From positions 1 through 10,518 of the forward strand of contig DFOV01000240.1 of the NCBI GenBank assembly GCA_002376965.1: a stretch of DNA of 10,518 nucleotides, given 5' to 3'. Below, piece after piece: positions 1 to 5,675 of this stretch. Both the position numbers and the translations under genes were made by a program. The stretch's first letter is position 1, and each line of letters starts with the position of its first letter. Below the pieces are notes generated by a model that saw only the letters and a list, made by a program, of their open reading frames with translations, searched no databases and was not told where the DNA came from. This DNA is from Gammaproteobacteria bacterium UBA3532 (lineage in GTDB: Bacteria; Pseudomonadota; Gammaproteobacteria; Enterobacterales; UBA3532).

Positions 1-732
1 ACATTCGATGGTGGATTGATCGCGAAGTGTAACCCCTGAAACGTTGATATCACCTTCGATGCGCCTTACGCCCGACCCGGTAATAATCTTAATCCCCAAC
101 TTTTCGATTTTCTGCTTGAGGCGATCGCCCCCCCGAAAATCCAGTTGGCGGTTCATTAAGTGATCGGCCTGCTGTATAACAATCACTTCGGTATTGCCAC
201 GCTGCATGGCGCGGGCCGCTTCAAGTCCGAGCAATCCGCCACCGACCACAACACAGCGACGCGTGCGCATGGTTCGAGCCAGCAGCGCCTCGGTATCACG
301 CATATCACGAAACTTATACACGCCTCGCAGGTCGTTGCCTTGAATGCCAGGAATGTATGGGCGTGAGCCAGTCGCCAGAACCAGCTTGCTATAGTTATAA
401 GCCTTGCCCTGATCGTCGTAGACGCACTTGTTTTCGCGGTCGATACGGGCAATAGGGCAGTTGAAGTGCTTAACAAAGGTTTGCGGCTTATAGTTTTCCA
501 GGTTGAGCTTAAGATCCGAGGGTGGCAGGTCGCCCGCTAAAACCGAAGAAAGCTTGACGCGGTTGTAGGGCTCCCACGGCTCATCACCAAAAATAACCAT
601 TGAGCGACCAGCCGAGCGCTGCTTCAGCTCCTGAGCAAAGCGCACGCCGACCGGCCCCGAGCCAACAATAATGATCGGAGATTCGGGCATCGCCATCTGA
701 ACGGGATTTGATTCAACGTTTGTCGCTTGCAT
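1..732 (-). CDS. NirB/NasB-like FAD/NAD(P)-dependent oxidoreductase, N-terminal 244 residues (partial)
   Basis: Reading leftward from an ATG at 732, the frame stays open to base 1, so the C-terminal part lies outside the window. The 244 residues seen form a two-dinucleotide-domain flavoprotein (Pyr_redox_2). A GSGPVG motif at residues 24-29 binds FAD, an ATGSRPYIPG motif closes the FAD fold, and GGGLLGLE at 164-171 is the NAD(P)H site. The stretches EPYNRVKLSSVLAG and LMNRQLD are typical of the N-terminus of assimilatory nitrite reductase large subunits (NirB) and of related flavoprotein subunits of assimilatory nitrate reductase. Those enzymes pass electrons from NAD(P)H through FAD to nitrite or nitrate reduction in the cytoplasm. 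The visible part cannot separate full-length NirB (with siroheme domain) from a shorter oxidoreductase. No strong ribosome site precedes the ATG; Met13 is a possible alternative start. The upstream sigma-54/NtrC-like sites support a role in nitrogen assimilation. Confidence 0.85.
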   Translation of the reverse strand, partial: MQATNVESNPVQMAMPESPIIIVGSGPVGVRFAQELKQRSAGRSMVIFGDEPWEPYNRVKLSSVLAGDLPPSDLKLNLENYKPQTFVKHFNCPIARIDRENKCVYDDQGKAYNYSKLVLATGSRPYIPGIQGNDLRGVYKFRDMRDTEALLARTMRTRRCVVVGGGLLGLEAARAMQRGNTEVIVIQQADHLMNRQLDFRGGDRLKQKIEKLGIKIITGSGVRRIEGDINVSGVTLRDQSTIEC

Positions 733-833
733 AGGGTCGTCTGGTTGCTATCTCTGTTATTCGGGTTGCTATATCAATTGCTCGCATTCATTGGCCGCAC
801 AAGTGCTGACTTGAGCATTTCTGGTATATCCTC

Positions 834-850
834 TGCAAAGGAATTGCCAA
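834..850 (-). promoter_or_regulatory. Sigma-54 (-24/-12) promoter for the NirB/NasB-like gene
   Basis: On the minus strand, 850 to 834 reads TTGGCAATTCCTTTGCA. This matches the known sigma-54 consensus (YTGGCACG-N4-TTGCW): the GG and GC dinucleotides have the exact required spacing, and only the CG after TGGCA is replaced. Taking the C at 835 as -12 puts transcription start near 823, which leaves a leader of about 90 nt before the ATG at 732. Two NtrC-like palindromes lie upstream. Inferred by eye; not tested. Confidence 0.68.
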
Positions 851-922
851 AAGTTGTATTTGAAATATATCTATTTGTGGGGCGGCTAGTGAAATGGCTT
901 GGTTATGAGGAAAGCGATAGAA

Positions 923-939
923 TGCACCTTAACAGTGCG
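923..939. promoter_or_regulatory. NtrC-like binding site 1 (centre about -108)
   Basis: TGCACC-TTAAC-AGTGCG is a 17-bp interrupted palindrome that matches 10 of 12 specified bases of the enterobacterial NtrC consensus TGCACC-N5-GGTGCA. Its centre (931) lies about 108 bp upstream of the start predicted from the -24/-12 element, a normal distance for a sigma-54 enhancer. Confidence 0.55.
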
Positions 940-968
940 TTGCGGTTTGATGCGAAGGAATTTTGGAG

Positions 969-985
969 TGCACGATCAAGGAGCA
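969..985. promoter_or_regulatory. NtrC-like binding site 2 (centre about -154)
   Basis: TGCACG-ATCAA-GGAGCA has the same 6-5-6 layout and also matches 10 of 12 consensus bases. Its centre is 46 bp upstream of site 1, so the pair could bind NtrC dimers cooperatively. A weaker third copy with a 6-bp spacer (TGCCCC / GGTGCG, 991-1008) follows. All three lie between the promoter and the stop codon of the neighbouring lipoprotein gene at 1035. Confidence 0.5.
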
Positions 986-1034
986 GAGGATGCCCCAAGA
1001 TCGGTGCGTTTTAAGATTAAGGTAATTCGATTAT

Positions 1035-1421
1035 CTATTGTTGCGCTGCTTGTGGCTTATACGCCTCAGTCCACTTGCCATTCACATTAATCAGCTCACA
1101 AGGGTAAGCCTTTTCATTGCCCTTGTTATTTTTCTGGCACCCAACCAAAGCACTGGTTTTGGCATGCTCAACACTGGTTCGGGACGACTTCCAGCTCCAC
1201 GCGCCAGAAACCGACTGAGCAAAGGCTTTATGCTTGGTGGCTTTTTTATACTTCTTCTTAAATGACGACCTGGCCTGCTTGGTGATCAGGCTATGAATCC
1301 CCTTTGCATTATTGCTGTACTGCTGAACCTGTGCTGGTTGGTCAGCACTCTCTTTCACCTGATTGCAGGCACCACAACCGCTAACAAAAGCTGCGGCAAA
1401 TATAACTGGTAGCCATTTCAT
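1035..1421 (-). CDS. Small lysine-rich lipoprotein of unknown function
   Basis: This leftward gene encodes 128 residues. The ATG at 1421 is chosen over one ten codons upstream because GGAGAA sits about 6 nt before it and because it directly starts a lipoprotein signal, MKWLPVIFAAAFVSGC, with Cys16 as the lipidation site. Gly at +2 predicts outer-membrane sorting. The mature protein has a very basic middle (KKKYKKATKHK) and a C-terminal part reading KAFAQSVSGAWSW, then TSALVGCQKNN and YPCELINVNGKW. The pattern of a short 'GAW' strand, a helix ending in Cys, a second Cys and then 'VNGKW' resembles small secreted domains of the DUF4189 kind. That is a loose impression, not a family call. The two C-terminal cysteines could form a disulfide. 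The gene seems monocistronic, and no clear intrinsic terminator follows it. Function unknown. Confidence 0.8.
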   Translation of the reverse strand: MKWLPVIFAAAFVSGCGACNQVKESADQPAQVQQYSNNAKGIHSLITKQARSSFKKKYKKATKHKAFAQSVSGAWSWKSSRTSVEHAKTSALVGCQKNNKGNEKAYPCELINVNGKWTEAYKPQAAQQ

Positions 1422-1594
1422 AAAAGTTCTCCGTCGAAGAAAAAATTTCAATTGCCAAACATTCTAACAATCATGCTGTCTGACGCATGGATACTTTGAA
1501 TACGTATTGCTAAGCTGCAGATAGACTATAGCAAACAAAAAATAGTTCTGCGCCGTCACAGCAATATTCTGCTTGAAGTAAGGTGACAGGGTGC

Positions 1595-1614
1595 GGTTAG
1601 CCGCAGGCGTAACC
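1595..1614. repeat. Hairpin in the divergent intergenic region
   Basis: GGTTAGCC and GGCGTAACC can pair as an 8-bp stem with one bulged G and a GCA loop. It lies about 100 bp upstream of the binding-protein gene in the otherwise featureless 1422-1715 gap between divergent genes. An alternative 5-bp stem (TGCGG/CCGCA, 1592-1605) overlaps it. No T-run follows, so it is not a standard terminator. It could be an operator or chance. Confidence 0.3.
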
Positions 1615-1642
1615 CACCAAAACCTGGAAATTACGAATGATA

Positions 1643-1671
1643 TTGTTAAGCTTAAAATTATTGGCTTATAA
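1643..1671 (+). promoter_or_regulatory. Putative sigma-70 promoter of the solute-binding protein gene
   Basis: TTGTTA (1643-1648) and TTATAA (1666-1671) are separated by 17 bp, matching the -35 and -10 consensus at 4 and 4 of 6 bases. Transcription would start near 1679, giving a leader of about 37 nt. The ribosome site AAGGA (1703-1707) lies 8 nt before the ATG at 1716. Called by eye only. Confidence 0.4.
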
Positions 1672-1715
1672 AAAGGACCGCGCATGCCGTCCACACAAAT
1701 AAAAGGATAAAACCC

Positions 1716-3287
1716 ATGAAAAAAATAATGATAGGCCTTGGAATGGTCGCCGTGTTTGGTGCTGGTTTGTGGATTGGCCAGAGCAAAAAAGTTCCCTTTA
1801 TCGATGGAGATTTGGTGCTCTATGTTGAAAAAGAGGCTGAAACCGAGGGCGAGGTCAAAGTTGAAGCCCAAGAAGCTGATGAGCGTTATGTGGAGGAGCG
1901 GCGCTTCCGTTTGGAAGACTACCAACCAAGCGACACCAACGATAAAACCGATATTGCTGAGAACAAAAGCCCTAGAGATGCCATTGAGCCGGTTCCCACT
2001 GTTCCGCCAGAAGCCGGCAACTTAAGCAGCGAAAGTAATGTGCGCGGCAGTGAAATAACCGCCGTGCGTTTGAACCAATTCAATCGCAAGCATTTAAATC
2101 TTGGCGCTGATTCTAACCGCGAAAAGGAATCCTGCAGCGGGAATAAAATCACCTTGTGGCATGGCTACCGGGGCATGGAAAAAGCGGTGCTGGAAAAGGT
2201 CGTTGATACCTATAACAAAACCAGAAGGCGATGTGGTGAGGTGAAGGTGTTGGGTGTCCCTTTCGATGCTTATGCCGATAAAATCACGGCAGTCATGCCG
2301 CGTGGTAAAGGTGGTGACGTTTTTATCTATGCCCAAGATCGCTTGGGGGGATGGGTTGAGGATGGTGAAATCGTTGAGCCGATAGAGCGGTTCGTTGATG
2401 AGGAGACGCTCGATCAGTTCATCCCCAGCACCGTGGATGCCATGATCTACAAAAATTCACTTTATGGCTTGCCGCTAAACTTCAAAGTGACTGCGCTTAT
2501 CTATAACAAAGCCATGATCAAAACGCCGCCTAAAACGTCGGATGAACTGGTGTCCATAGCAAAGCAGCATACTAATAAACCAGATGGCAAATATGGGCTG
2601 GCCTATGAATATGCCAACTATTATTTCCACAGCGCTCTTCAGAATGCCTTTGGTGGTAGGGTCTTTGAGGAGGGGGCTATGCCGGTTATATACTCCCCTC
2701 AGAATCTCAGTGCTATGGACTATCTTTTGAAATGGTACCGAGTCGACGGCATCCTGCCCGCTGAACCGACAGGTGATGTGGTGCAATCAATGTTTAATAG
2801 TGGCAAATCACCCATGGTTATTTCTGGCCCATGGTTCTTAAGTGAGATCTCTCCAGACATCGAATACGGCGTCTCCACATTGCCAATCATCCGCGAGGCA
2901 GGCAATCAGCGTATGCGCCCTTGGTTGACAGTCGAAGGCGTTTACCTCGCCAAACACTCACGCAATAAAGGGGATGGATATGAGCTTATCAGATATCTGA
3001 CGAGCCCTGAGGCGGGCATTGTCATGGCTACCCAAGCCAAACAGAATCCGGCTAATGATCGGGTATATGACGATCAAGCTGTCAACACTAACCAAATACT
3101 GATGGCATTCCGGCAGCAAGCAGAGGCCTCCGAGCCTCTGCCCAATCTCCCTGAAATGACGATGGTTTGGAGCCCTGTTACGACGGCGATGAATCAAATA
3201 GTAAAAGGAAGTCACCAACCGGCTGAAGCGTTAGAGGTTGCGCAGGATGAAGTAGTGGAGGCTATTCGAGAGTATCGTAATTACTGA
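1716..3287 (+). CDS. Membrane-anchored MalE-like extracellular solute-binding protein (family 1), orphan
   Basis: The product is 523 residues. A hydrophobic segment (about 4-22) with no lipobox is an uncleaved anchor or signal peptide. An acidic, proline-containing stretch of low order (about 30-139) follows. From about residue 144 (KITLWHGYRG) to the end it is a family 1 binding protein. It carries GDVFIYAQDRLGGW, SGPWFLSEI at 370-378, and a C-terminal NLPEMTMVWSPVTTAMNQIVKG segment close in pattern to maltodextrin-binding MalE. Such proteins bind sugars or oligosaccharides in the periplasm and hand them to an ABC permease. Usual members are about 400 residues, so the extra length is the N-terminal linker. 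The only cysteines seen, C140 and C173, could form a disulfide at the start of the domain. No permease or ATPase gene lies alongside, so either the partner is elsewhere or the protein has a sensing or binding role. A sugar ligand is inferred. The start is supported by AAGGA 8 nt upstream. Confidence 0.88.
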   Translation: MKKIMIGLGMVAVFGAGLWIGQSKKVPFIDGDLVLYVEKEAETEGEVKVEAQEADERYVEERRFRLEDYQPSDTNDKTDIAENKSPRDAIEPVPTVPPEAGNLSSESNVRGSEITAVRLNQFNRKHLNLGADSNREKESCSGNKITLWHGYRGMEKAVLEKVVDTYNKTRRRCGEVKVLGVPFDAYADKITAVMPRGKGGDVFIYAQDRLGGWVEDGEIVEPIERFVDEETLDQFIPSTVDAMIYKNSLYGLPLNFKVTALIYNKAMIKTPPKTSDELVSIAKQHTNKPDGKYGLAYEYANYYFHSALQNAFGGRVFEEGAMPVIYSPQNLSAMDYLLKWYRVDGILPAEPTGDVVQSMFNSGKSPMVISGPWFLSEISPDIEYGVSTLPIIREAGNQRMRPWLTVEGVYLAKHSRNKGDGYELIRYLTSPEAGIVMATQAKQNPANDRVYDDQAVNTNQILMAFRQQAEASEPLPNLPEMTMVWSPVTTAMNQIVKGSHQPAEALEVAQDEVVEAIREYRNY

Positions 3288-3300
3288 TTGCGGAATAATA

Positions 3301-3403
3301 GCCAAGCCATTGCCTTGAATGCCAATTTGTGGCGATAATGGGCGGATTCACTATTGATGGCTTGGCGCTAGATTAGTGGCTTAACACCACGCTGAGCCAT
3401 CAA
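3301..3403. repeat. Overlapping inverted repeats (three arms) between the binding-protein gene and the moxR operon
   Basis: Arm A (GCCAAGCCAT, 3301-3310) is the perfect complement of arm B (ATGGCTTGGC, 3357-3366). The same middle segment, TTGATGGCT at 3354-3362, is also the perfect complement of arm C (AGCCATCAA, 3395-3403). A:B and B:C pairing exclude each other. A smaller stem, TGGCTTA/TGAGCCA with one G-T pair (3377-3383 with 3393-3399), competes too. No T-run follows any stem, so it is not a standard intrinsic terminator. It could be a processed 3' end of the upstream transcript, a leader switch for the operon, or an old repeat copy. Confidence 0.5.
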
Positions 3404-3423
3404 GTGCCATAAATTTCTGGTCT

Positions 3424-3470
3424 ATGTTTAAAATGACCATGTTTAAGAATGACGACGTTTAGGAATGAAA
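3424..3470 (+). repeat. Three tandem imperfect 15-16 bp repeats just upstream of moxR
   Basis: ATGTTTAAAATGACC (3424-3438), ATGTTTAAGAATGACG (3439-3454) and ACGTTTAGGAATGAAA (3455-3470) abut one another with the shared core GTTTA-(R)-AATGA. The array ends 6 bp before the ribosome site of the moxR-like gene. TAAAAT (3429-3434) inside copy 1 could serve as a -10 box, though no good -35 was seen. A regulator site or local duplication are both possible. Confidence 0.5.
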
Positions 3471-3488
3471 CAGTAAAAGGAGCTTATC

Positions 3489-4442
3489 TTGTCTGCTAAT
3501 GCCCATCCTGTACAACTTTTATATAAAAACCTGTCTAGCGTTATTTATAGCCGGCAAGAGCCGCTGTTATTAACTTTGGCTACGCTGCTGTGCCGAGGGC
3601 ATTTGTTGATTGAAGATGCGCCGGGTCTCGGAAAAACCACACTGGCGCGAGCGCTGTCAAAATCCCTTCAGCTCGATTTTCGTCGCTTACAATGCACGCC
3701 GGATCTGATGCCCTCCGATGTTACCGGCATCAGCGTTTACAACTCTGAAGAGCACAAATTCCATTTTATGCCTGGCCCAGTATTCACCAATATCCTGTTG
3801 GCCGATGAAATAAACCGGGCAACGCCGCGAACTCAGTCGGCCTTATTGGAAGCGATGGCTGAGGGAACGGTTTCTATGGATCGGGAAACCCACAAGCTAC
3901 CCGATGTATTTCTGGTGATAGCCACCCAAAACCCTGTCGAGTTCAGTGGTACCTATCCGCTTCCTGAAGCGCAGCTGGATCGCTTTTTCATGCGTATCAG
4001 CATGGGGTATCCAAGCCTGGAGCAGGAAGCGCAGATCTTGCTAACCCAACAAAGTGGCCATCCATTAGATAAGCTTTCGTCGATTATGAACCAGGAGCAA
4101 TTGCAGCTGTTGCAGCAGCAATGTGAAAAAGTCACGCTTAATGCGTCTTTGGTTGAATATATTTGTGCCGTAGTCGCAGCAACGCGTAAACATCCCAAGA
4201 TAAAAATGGGGGCCAGTCCGCGTGGTTCTTTGGCATTAATGCGGGCTTCCCGAGCGATGGCCTTACTAACTGGGAAAAAAGCCGTTACTCCATCGATCAT
4301 CCAGAGGTTGCTAGAGCCAGTGCTGGCACATCGGCTTCTATTTAAAGATATGGCACTTAATGATCCGGCCAATCGCGCGGAATTTTGGAAAAGCCTTCTC
4401 GCTGATATACCGGTACCCGATTTCGCTCAGCCTGGTGCCTAA
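3489..4442 (+). CDS. moxR: MoxR-family AAA+ ATPase
   Basis: This cytoplasmic AAA+ ATPase has 317 residues, the normal size for MoxR. GLGKTT at 46-51 is Walker A (Lys49), and LLADEINRA is Walker B (Asp106-Glu107). ATQNP at 145-149 is sensor 1, and TYPLPEAQLDRFF holds the conserved Arg165. MoxR proteins work as chaperone-like ATPases that mature or activate partner proteins, often ones with VWA-like domains. Here the partner is probably the DUF58 protein encoded 3 bp downstream. The start is TTG, supported by AAGGAG (3477-3482) 6 nt before it, with no in-frame ATG before the conserved region. The first gene of a three-gene operon; its promoter is presumably in the repeat-rich gap before it. The symbol is used at family level only. 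Confidence 0.93.
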   Translation: MSANAHPVQLLYKNLSSVIYSRQEPLLLTLATLLCRGHLLIEDAPGLGKTTLARALSKSLQLDFRRLQCTPDLMPSDVTGISVYNSEEHKFHFMPGPVFTNILLADEINRATPRTQSALLEAMAEGTVSMDRETHKLPDVFLVIATQNPVEFSGTYPLPEAQLDRFFMRISMGYPSLEQEAQILLTQQSGHPLDKLSSIMNQEQLQLLQQQCEKVTLNASLVEYICAVVAATRKHPKIKMGASPRGSLALMRASRAMALLTGKKAVTPSIIQRLLEPVLAHRLLFKDMALNDPANRAEFWKSLLADIPVPDFAQPGA

Positions 4443-4445
4443 GCG

Positions 4446-5675
4446 ATGAGTGCTGATCAGGGACTCGAGCAGAGCTTACGGCCAATATTGGAGTTTTTCA
4501 GTCGCCATTTTAATGCCCATCGATTCTTGTGGTTACTCGCGGTGGCGTGTTTTCTTATCGCTTGGAATCGTGGATTAGCCCTTCTTTATGGCTTGTTGTC
4601 ATTGATTGTTGCGGTCCAGGCATTGTCTTGGTTTCTGCCTTGGAAGGCGATGCGCAATGTTTGGATATCGCGCCAGGTGCTTGGATTGGCGCAGGCGGGA
4701 AAGAGTGCGCGAATAGAGTACTCGGTTAGCGTGCCGAAAAGCCGCTATCATCTGGAGATCAGTGAACCTTCCCCATGCAGCTTTGATAAGGATGAAATCC
4801 GCCACTTTCTAGCTGTTGTAGAGCAAGAAGCCGTTTTTACCGGCGATATGCCCTGCGACATGCGGGGCGTATTCGATCTTGATTGTGTGATGGTTGGCTG
4901 TGGATGGCCATTTGGATTTGTGTCGCTTCGGATAACAAAAGAGACCGAGCCAACACAGCTGGTTGTTATGCCCAAAACCTTCGAAATTAAAAAGCTGCCG
5001 ATGCTACGCTCGAATATTCCTGCCCCTGATGGTTACAATCAAACGACACGACCAGATATTCAAACCGAATTTGCCGGCGTAAGAGAATACCGCTTTGGCG
5101 ATAGCCTAAAGCATATCCATTGGGCTGCGTCTGCCAGGCATCAAACCATGATTGTTAGAGAGTATGAAAGCCATGACCGCCCCCAGTTCCTGGTGGTTAT
5201 TGATGCGACTCCAGCTAGCGATATCGGCGAGGCGCCTTTTTCCAGTTTTGAATATGCGGTTATGCTGGCGGCTTCCATTATTGAGTATGCGATTGAGCAG
5301 CGAGTCGGGCTGCATTTTTACTGCGCTAGCAGTACCCCTTTGGCTTTCTCTGTTGCACCCGAAAGCCGCAGCAGCCAGTACTATCTTGAACAGCTGGCAT
5401 GGTTAAACTGTGATGGCACGGCGTCCTACCAGGATGCCGTTAGAGAAGCTGTGGAAATGTATGGTGAGATGAATACCATCGTCACCGTGCGTAATGCCAG
5501 CGAGATGCCTGATTTGCCACTCCTTTCCGGAGGGCATCTGGATATCATCATCGACGATGAAAGTTTCATTTATCCGCTTCGCCAATATTCGGATGGCTGG
5601 CAAAACCGTAGTGACTCACACCAGGTGTTACGCGTCAGTCGAAATAGTGATTTTGCCGAGATCTTTTCATTATGA
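4446..5675 (+). CDS. DUF58 domain membrane protein
   Basis: The product has 409 residues. Two hydrophobic segments (about 27-41 and 44-64) form an N-terminal membrane hairpin, and a long soluble domain follows. The DUF58 hallmark, REYRFGDSLKHIHWAASAR, starts at residue 213 and is followed by MIVREYE. Downstream, FLVVIDATPAS (Asp253) sits where VWA-like folds carry the metal site DxSxS, but here the motif is degenerate (DATPAS), so metal binding is doubtful. DUF58 proteins are almost always encoded next to MoxR ATPases and are regarded as their membrane partners. Biochemical function is not established. The ATG lies 3 bp after the moxR-like stop with no strong ribosome site, so translational coupling is likely. 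The stop overlaps the next start. Confidence 0.9.
   Translation: MSADQGLEQSLRPILEFFSRHFNAHRFLWLLAVACFLIAWNRGLALLYGLLSLIVAVQALSWFLPWKAMRNVWISRQVLGLAQAGKSARIEYSVSVPKSRYHLEISEPSPCSFDKDEIRHFLAVVEQEAVFTGDMPCDMRGVFDLDCVMVGCGWPFGFVSLRITKETEPTQLVVMPKTFEIKKLPMLRSNIPAPDGYNQTTRPDIQTEFAGVREYRFGDSLKHIHWAASARHQTMIVREYESHDRPQFLVVIDATPASDIGEAPFSSFEYAVMLAASIIEYAIEQRVGLHFYCASSTPLAFSVAPESRSSQYYLEQLAWLNCDGTASYQDAVREAVEMYGEMNTIVTVRNASEMPDLPLLSGGHLDIIIDDESFIYPLRQYSDGWQNRSDSHQVLRVSRNSDFAEIFSL

Noticed and set aside
727..1014. Rightward 95-codon open frame with a hydrophobic start
   Set aside because: It begins with TTG inside the opposing oxidoreductase gene, has no ribosome site, ends in a basic, low-logic tail, and spans the sigma-54 and NtrC-like sites, which explain the region better.
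1464..1925. Leftward 153-codon open frame
   Set aside because: It overlaps the start of the well-supported binding-protein gene and its promoter, and has no recognisable domain or ribosome site.
3288..3488. Intrinsic terminator for the binding-protein gene
   Set aside because: Several stems can form but none is followed by a U-run, so only a structured region is claimed.
3953..4372. Leftward 139-codon open frame inside the MoxR gene
   Set aside because: It lies wholly in the antisense of a conserved gene; its cysteine- and serine-rich translation is typical of an antisense shadow.
5199..5222. Active VWA metal site in the DUF58 protein
   Set aside because: The position reads DATPAS instead of DxSxS, so metal binding is not claimed.
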